NCBI GenBank assembly: GCA_002005505.1
Contig: KV908554.1
Coordinates: forward strand, 114,486 to 178,485
Direction: 5' to 3'
Source of the DNA: Botryococcus braunii
Lineage: Eukaryota > Chlorophyta > Trebouxiophyceae
Length of the DNA stretch: 64,000 nucleotides
Positions 30,357 to 41,612 of the stretch are shown here, piece by piece. Made by a program: the position numbers and the translations under genes. Every line of letters begins with the position of its first letter. Position 1 is the stretch's first letter. The notes under the pieces were generated by a model. The model was not told the DNA's origin. It searched no databases and was given only the letters and a program-made list of their open reading frames with translations.

Positions 30357-32487
30357 GCCTCATGAAAGATTTGTCCTCTTGGGCTAGTCTGAAACCCGCT
30401 CTGCTTCACCTCACTATGCAAGTTGCCGGTGTGGCGTGCAATGAGCGATGTGGCGGGGGTGGTGAAGCTACCACATATGCTGAATCTTTGTAGGCGATGT
30501 GCTCAGGTGTCTCCAAGGAAAAGGAGAAGGTGGCTGAACGCGAGGAAGGGGAAATTCCTCGGGACCGGGGGACAAAGCATCCTGCCAGCAACCACCTCCT
30601 ACAGGAGGCATACGGCACTTGGCCAAGCTTCAAAAGAAGCATGGCCTAAGCCTGGACATGCGGGAGGCAACATGCAAGCTGGCTCGGGGAGTTTGCTTCA
30701 GATGCAACCCAGACCACTTTGTATTCGACTGCCCCGGCAAGAGGCCAAGAAGGGGTCTTCTGGCAAGAAGACAAGCCCGGGCACGGGACCTTCTTATGCT
30801 TGAAGGTGTGGGCCTTCGCTTGGCGATGTAAGCCTTGCATGTTTGACGTCTATTCATGCATTTGCTTGTCAAGAAGCCGTGTCACAGCTTGGTGTTTCCT
30901 GCCGAGGTGCAGGGGAGCAAGGCCACGGCGATGCTGGACTCGGGAGCTTCTTGCAATGTGGTCAGTGCAGACTTTGCTAAAGCCCTTCACTTGGAGATTG
31001 TGCCGCCGAAGGGGGATTCTTTAAGCATTAAGTTGGCTGACGGGAGAACTGTAAACCACATCGGATGTGCTGTCTTAGACAATGTCATCCAGGGGGTACA
31101 GTTTGCTAAGGTGTCGTGTCTTGTGCTAGACTTTGCCATGGATTGGAATGTGCTGTTGGGGACTCCCTGGTTAAAGACATTCCGTGCAAATCTCATGTTT
31201 GAAGAGGACACCGTTAGGGGGTATACAAGAAAGAACAAGCCGTTCGTTTTGCGTTGCCCGCCTAAGGAGGAGAGGCCTTTGAAGGGTTCAGAAGTGGAGG
31301 ATGTGCCTAGATTGGTTTTGTCTGCAGTGCAGGCTAGAAGGTTAAGCAGGAAGGGCTGCCAGTCCTTTCTGGCAATTGTAACCGATCTATCTACCGATCC
31401 GAATGTCTCCATTCCTTCTCCCAACTCTCCTGTTGTTGACATACTCAGTGAATTCCAAGATGTTTTCCCTGAAGATGTCCCGCACCTTCCGCCTGAGAGG
31501 CAAGGGGTTAGACACACTATACCCTTGAGCGATCCACATGCTCGTCCACCGTCTCGTCCGTTGTACCGGCTTTCACGCTGAGAGTATGATGAGGCGTTAC
31601 GCCAGACAAAGCTATTGTTGGACAAAGGGTATATACAGCCGTCTACATCACCCTATGGTGCGCCCATTCTTTTTGTGCAAAAGAAGGATGGAATCCTCCG
31701 GATGGTCATTGATTACCGAGCTTTGAATCGACAGACGGTCAAGAACAGGTATCCGATGCCTCGTATCGATGAAACTCTTGATCAACTGCAGGGTTCTACA
31801 GTGTTCTCTAGTCTTGACCTCACGTCTGGCTATCACCAGATCCGGATCACAGATGAGGATATGCCAAAGACAGCTTTCAGAACACCCGCGGGGTTGTTCG
31901 AGTGGCGGGTTTTGCCATTTGGGCTGACTAATGCCCCGGCCACGTTTCAAACTGCCATGATTGCTATCTTTGCTCCTTACCTGCACAAGTTTGTGCTCGT
32001 GTACCTTGATGACATCCTCATCTACAGCAAGTCCATTGAAGAGCATAGGGAGCATCTCCGCAAAGTCCTTGAACTGTTGCGGCAGCATAAGTTGTATGCT
32101 AACCTAAAGAAGTGCTCTTTCGCCAAGGATGAGCTGGAGTACTTGGGCCATTTAGTCTCAGCAGATGGGATTAAAGTGGACCCACGTAAGGTGGCTTCAG
32201 TTGCTAATTGGAGCACACCGAAGAATGTTGGCGAGTTGCGGTCTTTCCTGGGGCTGGCAACTTACTTTCGCAAGTTTGTTCGCAATTTTGCAGCACTTGC
32301 ATCGCCACTGTACAGACTCCTACGCCAAGGTGTGACCTGGGTATGGAGTGCTGGGTGTGTTCGGGCGTTTACCGAGATTAAACATGCCTTGACACATGCA
32401 CCTTGCTTAGCGTATCCTGACTTCTCAAAGCCGTTTGAGGTCCATTGCGATGCGTCTTTGGCAGGGTTGGGGGCCGTGTTGTACCAG
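30357..32487 (+). repeat. G2 internal tandem duplication, unit 2
   Basis: This is the second unit of the 2,144-bp-offset duplication. It continues without interruption into RNase H, so it is the copy still joined to the rest of pol. Confidence 0.88.
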
Positions 32488-34395
32488 GAGGGTCGCCCAG
32501 TTGCCTACGAGAGTCGTCGTTTGACTCCCGCTGAGGTTAACTATCCTACTAGGGAGCAAGAACTTCTCGCTGTGGTGCATGCATTGACAGTCTGGAGGTG
32601 CTACCTGGAGGGGGCCCCTGAGTTTCGTGTGGTCACGGACCACAAGGCTATCCCTTACTTGGACACTTTGCCTACTTTAAGTAGACGGCAAACCAGGTGG
32701 GCCGAGTTCCTTTCGCGGTTCAATTTTCGCATGGACTATGCCCCAGGGACGTCCAATGTGGTGGCTGACGCTTTGAGTCGGCATCCGTCCGACTACGAGG
32801 CTCCTTGTCCAATCATCAATGGCGTGGTGATTGGTGGGTGTTCGCACCCGGCGCACCGTTGTCTGCCAACGCTCTCTCTTTGTGCCTTGGTTGGTACTAT
32901 CCGCTCTGCGGGGGAGGGGAGTGCCGCCGCCGGGGTTGCTCTATCTTGGAAGGACAAATTTGTCCAGGGTCTTCTCAAGACCCATGGTTCCAAGATAAGC
33001 AGAATGTTGAAGGTCTGCTAGACTTTAACGGCTTCCTTCTGAGGGAAGGGAAGGCCGTGGTTCCGGATGCTTTTGGGCTGCGAGCTCACATCCTTAAGGA
33101 ACTGCATGATAGCCCGTATGCTGGCCATCAAGGAGTGAAGAAAACCTTGGCCTTGGTAAGGCGCCATTATTGGTGGCCTACCATGCTTGCTGACATCGAA
33201 CGTTACGTGCTAACGTGCCACTTGTGTCAGAAGAACAAGGCTCGGAACACTTTGCCTGCGGGGTTGCTGCAACCTATAGAGTTGCCGCTGAATCCTTGGC
33301 ACACGGTGACTATGGATCTCATTACCCAACTGCCTAGAACAGGCAAGGGTCATGATGCCATTTTCGTCGTAGTGGATAAGCTGACCAAGATGGTGCATCT
33401 TATGCCAACAACCACCAAAGCTACGGCTTAGTATACGGCTAAGCTGTACGTTGACAATGTGTGGAAGTTGCATGGTGTTCCCCAAGTGGTGGTATCTGAT
33501 AGAGATAAGCTCTTCACCAGCCACTTTTCTAGAGCCTTGTGTCAATCCATTGGGACTCGACAAGCCATGTCGACAGCCTACCATCCGCAAACGGATGGGC
33601 AGACTGAGCGAGTGAATCGAGTGCTCGAGGACATGCTACGCATGTATGTGGCCAAGTCCCAGGATGATTAGGATGAGAAGTTGGTCTGTGCAGAATTCGC
33701 GATCAATAATTGCGATCACGAATCCATGGGGTCCTCGCCCGTTCTTGCTGAACTACGGGTTTCAACCCCACCTGCCAGTCACGATTCTCCCCAACAGACG
33801 GGTACCTGGTGCGTCTGACTTTGTTCAGGGCATGCAACGCCTCATCAATGAGGCCAGGATGACCCATCGGGTGGCCACTGCGAGACAAGCGCAGTATGCC
33901 AACACCAAACGAAGGAAAGTTCAATTTGGTGTGGGGGACTGGGTCCGCCTCTCCTCAAAGAACCTTCGTTTCAAGGTGGGCACGCCCAAGCTCCTCCCGC
34001 GTTGGGTAGGGCCGTTCCAAGTGGTGAAACGTGTGGGTACCCAAGCTTATGAGCTTGACCTCCCAGCACGATGGCGGATTCATGATGTCTTTTATGTCTC
34101 CAACCTGGAACGCTACCGTCGGGATGGTTCGATGCAACCCCCACCACCGGCAGAGGTGCTGGAGGGGGAGGATGAGTAGGAGGTGGAAGCCTTAATGGAC
34201 CACCGTCGTGTCAATTCACGTGGCCGTCCCAAGTATGAGTACCTTGTCCGCTGGACGGGTTCCTCGTCAGAGCATGACACCTGGGAAGAGGAACGGAATT
34301 TGGCAAATGCTCCCAATGTTGTAAAGGGATACTGGGACAAAGTCAACGCACGGGCACCAAGAGGCGGGGCACGTCGTCGTGGGAAGGTTGACTAG
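30619..34395 (+). pseudogene. G2 pol, second copy: protease, RT, RNase H, integrase, chromodomain; frame broken several times
   Basis: The order is knuckle, protease (DSGAS), a TGA at 31579-31581, gypsy reverse transcriptase (YLDDILIYS) and RNase H (HCDASLAGLG, VVTDHKA). Integrase follows with an H2C2 zinc domain, MDLITQLP, VSDRDKLF and DGQTERVNRV, then a GDWVRL/GPFQV C-terminal region and a chromodomain (YEYLVRWTGSSSEHDTWEEE). Breaks are a frameshift near 32975, TAG at 33429-33431, TAG at 33669-33671 with a frameshift just after, and TAG at 34177-34179 before the chromodomain. Each break sits in well-conserved sequence. This is a dead chromovirus pol, which could only have moved with proteins supplied in trans. 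Confidence 0.88.
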
Positions 34396-34837
34396 GGGAA
34401 ACACAGCAGCACGAGCCTGTCAAGCTGCGTCACCGGGGGGTCGTGGTTTACCCATACGTTCGCGTGATCACAGAACGTCCCCTGACTTGGTGGCTAAGTG
34501 TCGTCCAGCCCCTGCCCCTACTATCCGCCCTGAAGTTAGCGACTTCACTGCTTCTTCGTGGGAATGTGTACACGTGGAGTGTACATCTGTTCACGCCGAC
34601 GACTGCCCTTTGGGCCCCGTCACTGCGGGATTTTGGTCTAGGCGTACCATAGAGATACCTCAGGCAAGTGTACACCCAGGCTGGCAGTTGCGGCTGCGGT
34701 TTGGTGTCTGGAGGAGACTCACCGGCTCAATGTATAAGATATAGAAGTGTAGCAGTGACCTTCTATATGCCTCTGCCTGTGACTGTGGCTTGCTTCGGCA
34801 GGCCTCCCGGGAGCTCGGTCACCTAGGAGGGGGAGAA
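34396..34837 (+). other. G2 3' noncoding region with polypurine tract
   Basis: This is sequence between the last pol stop and LTR 3, ending in the purine tract AGGAGGGGGAGAA (34825-34837). The same tract precedes LTR 2. No gene is supported. Confidence 0.65.
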
Positions 34838-35002
34838 TGTAGCGCGCCGGTAGGCAGACGGTGCCGGGGATCGGCCCCGCACGTGCCGGGCGGTACATTG
34901 GTACTGGGTGTAGCCTCATAGGCTCGCACTATATATGGTATGGTGCTCGGACCATACTAGCACTTTCGTCGGTGCACGGCCATCCTTTGCAAGAATATTA
35001 CA
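34838..35002 (+). repeat. G2 LTR 3 (165 bp)
   Basis: It has the same ends as LTR 1 and 2 but about six substitutions (for example GGGATCGGCC for GGGCTCGTCC and CTCATAGG for CTCGTAGG). It is followed by target duplication ATGTG (35003-35007). Confidence 0.9.
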
Positions 35003-37452
35003 ATGTGCACATGGGCTACACAGCCAAACGTGCGCAGCACAGACACATCAGGTTTGACACCAAAGAATAATTCCATGGGGGTCAGGGACCTGCCTGAAGT
35101 AGGACCCACATTGTAGAGGAGGGTAGCTGTCTCAAGCGCCTCCTTCCAAAGGGAGGGGTCTGCTGCAGCATGGACCAACAGAGTCCTTGTTCGCTCCTTC
35201 AGGGTCCTATTCATCCTCTCCGCCACCCCATTCTGCTGAGGCGTGTAGGGCGCTGAGGACTCCATCTTAGTGCCCTGCTGAGCACAAAACTCTTTGAATT
35301 GCTGGTTCAGGAACTCTGAACCCCTGTCAGTCCTCACACACTTCACAACCGTGCCTCGTTGGGTCTGCCAAAAGCGGAGCAGGTCTATCACAGCCTTTGG
35401 GATGCAATCCTTTGACTTCACAGGCAGGGAGGCAACTTGGTGTGAACTTTCATCCACTACAGTGACCCAATATCGTTCACCTGTGATGGCAGGAGGTGAT
35501 ATGGGACCCACAGTATCCACATGGACTCTATCGAGTGGGTGATGTGCAGGCCTGGAAGATACAGGGAAAGGAGGTCTGGAGTGTTTCCCTTGTATACACG
35601 ATTCACAGTGCTTGGGGCACTCAGAGCAGGGAGCAAGGGAGATATTGATTCCTGTAACCAGATCTTCCTTGGAGAACCTCTGCATGCTGCTGGCACCAGG
35701 ATGACCTAACCTAGCATGCCACAGAGATCTCTCGCTACACACGTGTCCTTTCCTAAGATGAGACGCCTCAGCCATGTGATCAATATGTCTGCAGCCAACT
35801 TGCTGCCCTCTGACAGGACTAACAAACTCCAAAAAAAACAGACCTCGTGCGCGGGTGATATCTCCACACCACCCTTCAGGTCCCTTCATGGCTGTGTAAC
35901 CACCTGCAGTGTCAGTCAGGAAAGATGCTCCATCCTGAATTGCACCAGTGACTGAAATGAGGTTGGTATGCGCAGAAGGAACACACTGCACATTGTGCAG
36001 CCAGAATACTTCGTGCCTTGCATTCACAAGGCATACAGACCCAGATGCAATGATTCCTCCCTTGGCGTCTGAGGTTGCCAAGTGCAGAGGAAGAGGCTGT
36101 CTATGCATAACTGGATTATGGAGCAATGAGAGATCATTGACTATATGCACAGAGGCACCACTATCTATTAACCAAGATGTGCTGCTAGCTCCATGCGAAG
36201 TTGGGGCAAGCACATTGAGAGAGATAAACATCGCCTCACCAGAAGGAGGGGGTGGAGGTGGTAAATGCCACCCCGGAAACGTGTGTTGACTTGTTGGATA
36301 GTTATATGCTGAAGGAGGTCCAGGGCTGGAAGCGGATGAAGGCGGGCCACCCCGGCCAGATCCATGGTCCCACCAGGCTTGAGGAGACGACTGTGGGCCT
36401 CCCTGGCCCCAGTAAGCTGCAGGCCCAACGCTTGCCGCTTGCATGTTTTGATGCAGAGCCTGCAGCTGCCTGAGCGGTCCGCAGTCAGTCATGAAGTGGC
36501 CCTTTGCCTTGCAGAAGTGGCATGTAAGCTCCTCTCTGGGCCTTCTTGCCCTGCCAGGTCCACGCCCCCTGCCACCAAAAGTAGTTGCAGAGGGGCCAGC
36601 GGGAGGCTGTTCGTTTGCTGGTAGTGCTGCTCCAACTCCCGGTACTGCTCCCACTCCTGGTGCAGCTCCAGCGCTTGATGACGCTCCAGCTACCCCCCCA
36701 GAGGGACCAGCCACTGCTGCAGCTGCCATGGCCTGAGGTGTTCCCTCTGCAGGTGGGTCCTTGTACCCACGGCTGGCTGCGGCGCGCAGGATTCTTTGAA
36801 TCAGCTCCAATGGCGGCTTGTCGGTTGCCATAACCTCCAGGGACTCGAGCCTCAGCACAGGAGGGAGGCCCTTCACCATCAGCTCCCCAACATTGTGGTC
36901 CAAGAGGATGAACGCGTTGTTTCTGAGACTTGTAGCCAGATCCATCATTCTGTAGAGGTAGACCTTGAGTGTCTCCCCTGTCTTGATGCCCTGCTCCATT
37001 TCCTTGTACCACTCAAGGTTGATGTCTTGGTTGCTCCCTCCAGTGTGACTGTTCTTCACCCACGCGATGAAGTCGAACGCTGCTTTGTGGCATGAGATCT
37101 GAGAATGCCAGATGACTGGAACTGACTGGATCAGCCACTGCTTGATGGCTGAGTTCTCCACCGACCCTGGCATTGGCCTCTCCAAAGCCGCTCTGACCCC
37201 CTTGGTGTTTGCGCACGCCTCCAAATTTTCATACCAAAATTCAAAATTGCGCCCTCCATCATCAAGCATGACAGTCATCTTTGGATTAGAGGTATTGGGG
37301 ATGTAGGCTGCCTTGTCAATCTCCACCTTTGGTTCTGCAGTGGCTGATTGTGTCCCGGTCATAGACTGCCCTGGAGTGGCCCCACTGACTTCTCCAGGTT
37401 GAGACATTGCTGTTTCACTGCTACTTTCCTTTTCTTTGCCCCTTTTTGTCAT
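35003..37452 (-). pseudogene. Copia-A copy 4 polyprotein, N-terminal part (gag, protease, most of integrase)
   Basis: On the minus strand the frame opens at the usual Copia-A ATG and runs through the gag, CCHC knuckle, DSGA protease, zinc region and integrase core, including the DD35E residues. It then enters the G2 insertion after GCVAHVHI. It has no internal damage and shares the copy-3 variants (ENLEACAN, FIAWVK, ALPANE). The last dozen codons of the open frame come from the G2 LTR and are not copia. Confidence 0.92.
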
Positions 37453-37842
37453 ACTATTGTCACTTCACCAGCCAAACTTACTCATAAACTTCTGGAATGC
37501 AGCAATACCCTACAATTCCCTCCATGTCATGGAAATTTACCAGCCAGTCTTGCACAGTAGTAGCAGATATGTTCCCCTCAGAAGTTTGCGCCGGAGTCCG
37601 GCCCGACTCACTCAGTGCTTCTAGACAACGTCTATGAATGATAAAGCACAGCTAAAACTTCAATTATGAATTTCCCAGAAAGGTAAACTGTGAGTAAGAT
37701 AATGGTCCTGGTACACTCGAGTTCCCTTGCGCCGCTGCGCCATGCTCGAGCTCCTTTGTTGACGCTTACGTCTGACCCATCCGTAGACGACCTTCACTCC
37801 TGCTTTTACTTGGCTCAGCTGGAAGGGCGTGGGCCCATAACC
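37453..37842 (-). other. Copia-A copy 4 leader and primer site
   Basis: This is the minus-strand leader equivalent to 12938-13327. The primer site is at 37829-37842 (plus strand GTGGGCCCATAACC). The tRNA-mimic hairpin partner follows inside the LTR. Confidence 0.7.
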
Positions 37843-38536
37843 TGTGAAAGGTTATGGGCAATCGGCTTTCCCTGTACAAAGCAGACAGGTCGTCAATAGA
37901 CGAAGTTACTCCAGCTACAGTCCGTACGACTGTCTGCTGAGTGCCACACACAACTGTCGGACAAGACTAGCATCTGGTGATGCCCAGCATCTTTCACAAC
38001 CAGTTACGTTACATCATTATCTTGTACACAAGCACCGATCAAGCAATCACTAGATAAGGCTCTAGACGGCTACGTTCAAGTACATGCCTATACTCCCTGA
38101 AGTCACTGTCCCTTATCTGTTTGAGTGACTACAGGGTACACTAAGCTTGTTCACTCTCACAATAGCAACAATGATACAACACACACTGCCGCACCGTACC
38201 TGTACAAAGCAGACAGGTCGTCAATAGACGAAGTTACTCCAGCTACAGTCCGTACGACTGTCTGCTGAGTGCCACACACAACTGTCGGACAAGACTAGCA
38301 TCTGGTGATGCCCAGCATCTTTCACAACCAGTTGGTATTCACTCCGGTGGGGCAGCCTTAAGAGTTCATCCGACAAACGTGTGATCTAGATAGGATTGTA
38401 CCTTATGTTCGAAAACGTCCAGAATCTGCCGTGTCTCAAGGTACCTTATGTTCTCAATGGACCCATATCCTAATAGTGCACACATGAAGATCACTTAAAG
38501 CACAAGGCATTCAATAATAATGTTCAGAACTCAACA
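37843..38536 (-). repeat. Copia-A copy 4, 5' LTR (reverse, 694 bp)
   Basis: It is full length, with internal repeats at 37872-38005 and 38200-38333. It looks identical to the LTR at 22472-23165. The target duplication GCCGG follows at 38537-38541. Confidence 0.94.
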
Positions 38537-38541
38537 GCCGG

Positions 38542-39474
38542 TGGTAGGATTGCAAATGTGTGCACCCCCTCGGGATGGGATTGGGAGTGGGTCGCCCACT
38601 CCGGTGTGGGTGGACAGATGTCACACACCATGGCATGTTGCAGCCCGGAGTCTGCACGCTTTGGATAGGTGGGGGGGAGTACACCTGCTAGCACAAGCAA
38701 TCAGTTGTGGATCCTGGGCACTTTCCTGGTGATTGGTGGACTATGTGACTAGAAGGGACTTGGAAATTGGAGAGGGATTGGGGATTCTTCTATGTGACTG
38801 GCAGGTCTTGGACTGCCTATGTCAATAGGGGGACTTGGACTCTCTTGAAATCTTGGACCTTTGAAGTTTGTGTTGTTGGGACTTTTGGGAACGTTGGACT
38901 TTGTTTCTTTGTTTGTTTGTTTGTTTGTTCCTTTTGGATCATGGTTCAGAGCCAACGCAACCCGAGTCGTTCGGCATGAACTGGAATATGTACCTTATGC
39001 GGATTTGTACAGTATGTTGACTTGGGATCATCCATTACGGGAACGGGACTCATTGGGAGCATGGAACTTCTCCATGGAAGTTCCCTACTTTTTGGACTTA
39101 AGCACTTTAATTATTCTTTTGTGTTGTATGTTTTTGGATTAGATTTTTATGTTCTCTTGGACTTGGGAAATTGGGACACTTGTTTTTCATGTTTGAACGT
39201 TTATTTCTTCATGTTTGTTCTTCGAATAAGATTAGACGCAAGTCTACCTAGTGTACTAGAAAAGCCATAAAAAATAAATAAATGGCAAGGAAGTGTTTAC
39301 TTGGAGATATTATACATTGGAAGTGGGGACCCCATGAACCACCAATTCGGCAGGGGTCAGACGGCAGTTGGAGGTTTGGGCCGTCCAGTTTACCGGTTTC
39401 TCTGGTTGTTCTTCTCAGTGAAAATCCTCGAGTGGGTTTGCATGAGGACATGCAAAGGACTAAGGGGGGGATAA
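38542..39474 (+). other. G1 3' noncoding region, second part, ending in polypurine tract
   Basis: This continues the G1 sequence from 22471. No coding similarity is visible. It includes a run of TTTG repeats near 38905-38930 and a copy of GTACCTTATG (about 38987), the reverse complement of a motif found in Copia-A LTRs. The end is a strong polypurine tract, TAAGGGGGGGATAA (39461-39474), right before the LTR. Confidence 0.7.
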
Positions 39475-39953
39475 TGTAACGGAATGCGAGGATTTCCGAG
39501 CATTTCGGGACATTTGCGGGAGACGCCCTTTGGCGCCATACTGCACGCCCGTGGGAGCCACGTGGTTAGCCGCTCGAACGAGAGTAGCACCTTCCGTCGG
39601 TGATGGTTGCTTACGCCATGCATAGTTGGCACTCCGTCATTGCGTGTGTTTGATGACAATAGTTGTCACCGTTAGCACGCCAACGAGTGGACGATCTAGG
39701 GCTCTCACGAAGGATAGAGGGACATAAGTCGTACATGGGCCGAGTCCGAATCATAGGCGTCCCTTGGCTAGGAACCCGCGTGCCGAGTAGATTAACACGA
39801 GAGGACAGAACTGGAGAAACCACAAGGGTAAGCTGTGTGGTGGGGTGGTTCTTGTAAACGCTTGCTTGCCCCAAGTGACGGACCTCGTGTCGCGCCTCGT
39901 TCCTTGCTCCCTTCCTGCTTTACTTCCTTATAAATTCCGCTGAGTTATTACAA
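39475..39953 (+). repeat. G1 3' LTR (about 479 bp)
   Basis: It starts TGTAACGG and ends GTTATTACA, giving the short inverted ends TGTAA/TTACA. It follows the polypurine tract and abuts Copia-C coding sequence. A TATAAAT sits only about 20 bp before the right end. The 5' LTR is outside the window, so the target duplication (probably ACAGG at 39954-39958) cannot be checked. Confidence 0.78.
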
Positions 39954-41597
39954 CAGGGAGGTATCAATGCCTGTGACCAGCTGTTCATTGCTCAGGCGCT
40001 GCATCCATGGTTCACCCGGATGTCCCATTCTGCTGTGCCACAGAAAGCGTTTCGCACAATCATGCTGCAGATTCTTCTTGGATTTGCTCTTCACTGCAGC
40101 TGCCACTGGTAACAACCATTGTACTGGGGGAACAGATAAGCAGTCATGTACATAATAAAGACCTTTTTCTGCTCTAACGGGCATCTTCCAGCCATTCGGG
40201 CCAGAGACTGTGGTAAAAGCACCCATGCTGTCTGTGGTAAAGCAAGCTCCATCACGAAGGGCATCAGAAACAGACAAGATGTTCATCGTTGCCGAGGGAA
40301 CACACTGGACATGATGCAGCCACAGCGGGATAAATTGCTGGTTCAATAGGCAGATTGATCCAGTGGCAGTAATTCCTCCTGTTGCATCAGACGTGGCCAG
40401 CTGCAGAGGGATAGGAGCAGCATGGACTGTGGGAGCATGTAACAGTGACAGATCATTGACAAGATGGACTGACGCTCCACTGTCTACCAACCAGGACTGT
40501 TTGGAAATTCTCCCCTTGCATGGTTTGAGAACATTATAGGATACCACGTGTGGCATACCTTCAGGTGGGGGAGAAGGTGGACCAGGTGGTGGGTGTAGCA
40601 GTGGGAACGCTCCCACTGCAGGGAAGACATGCTGGACTGCTGGTGGGGGCTGGGGTCCTCCAGGAAACTGACCTTGGGGCCACATGCCCGCTAGTTGCTG
40701 CACTGCTGCTACCACATTCCTCTGGGTTTCGGCGTCCCTCTGTCTCTTGCGGCAGTCTCTCCAGAAGTGTCCCCTTTTGTGGCAGTAGTTGCATGTACCA
40801 CGTACTTCCACCTTGGTCTCTGTGTCTGCAGGCTGTCTGGTCCGAGTCAAAGCACATGCAGTAGGGGCAGGGGCTGCAGCAGCCTGCACTGGTTGTGCAG
40901 TCATGGCCACTGCAGGCAGATCTGGGTCATCATCGTAGCCCGTTGCTTCTGCTGTGGTGGAGATGAGGTCTGCTAGTTGGTCCAAGGGATAAGCAACGGC
41001 TGTAGGCAGTAGTCCAGGGGGGTTGGCAGCTGCTGGCAGACCCTGTACAATCTGTGTGGCCACGTGCCCATCTAGAAGATCATGTCCATTTCGTTTCAAG
41101 CAACCTTTCAGATTGATCATCCTATTGACATACTGGGAAATGGTTTCACCTTGTTTCATGCCACGGGACATCTCCTTTAACCAGTCAGCATTGGCCTGAG
41201 TATTGTAGCCTCCCACAAACTTCCTACAAATATACACATATGCGTCATATGCCGATGGCTTACTTGACAGTTCCCCCAACCAGTCTTCTGGTACTGATTC
41301 ATACAGCAACAACAATGCTGCGGCATTGTGGGTAGTCCCAAGCATAGCTTGTTGAATGGCTGGCAACGAACCCTTGGCATCATTTGCTGCAGTGAAAGCA
41401 TTGTCCCACACCACAAAGTTCTGGCCCTTACGTTGCAGTTTTATATGTACCTTGACCTGAGTGGCAATGACCTTGGGAAGGGTGTCTCCTTCCCCTCTGG
41501 AGGTGCTGGGAGTGCAAGGCTCCCTGGTAGGAGTTGATGTGGACTCCTCTCCCGCTGACTTAGATTCTGAGCTGGTGCTGGTACCCTTCTTCTTCAT
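39954..41597 (-). pseudogene. Copia-C gag-protease and start of integrase, cut by G1
   Basis: This minus-strand frame of about 548 residues is related to but clearly distinct from Copia-A. It has a gag domain (NADWLKEMSRGMKQGET against Copia-A NLEWYKEMEQGIKTGET), a CCHC knuckle (CNYCHKRGHFWRDC), a Pro-rich stretch, protease WLVDSGASVHLVND and the pre-integrase zinc region (FLWHSRMGHPG). It stops at the G1 LTR just after LVTGIDTS, and the rest would lie left of G1 outside the window. The start ATG at 41595-41597 is followed by a Ser/Thr-rich N-terminus. The frame is open up to the break. Confidence 0.9.
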
Positions 41598-41612
41598 GCT
41601 GTTGGGACCCTG

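Larger units (their letters stand above)
25955..35002 (+). mobile_element. G2: Ty3/gypsy chromovirus with three LTRs inserted in Copia-A copy 4
   Basis: The target duplication ATGTG (25950-25954 and 35003-35007) bounds the block, and the outer ends are TGTAGC...ATTACA. The structure is LTR, 1.1-kb noncoding internal region, LTR, 7.4-kb internal region with pol, LTR. Each LTR is 165 bp. The left two look identical, and the right one differs from them at about six positions. The pol genes carry stops and frameshifts, and a 2.1-kb part is duplicated. The block therefore looks old, although it sits inside a young element. Confidence 0.87.
22472..38536 (-). mobile_element. Copia-A copy 4, reverse orientation, split by G2
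   Basis: A complete Copia-A element lies on the minus strand. Its 5' LTR is at 37843-38536, primer site at 37829-37842, first coding part at 35003-37452, second coding part at 23186-25954 and 3' LTR at 22472-23165. Target duplication GCCGG flanks it inside the G1 3' region. The two LTRs look identical by eye across 694 bp, so the insertion is recent. The G2 chromovirus split its integrase region. Confidence 0.92.
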
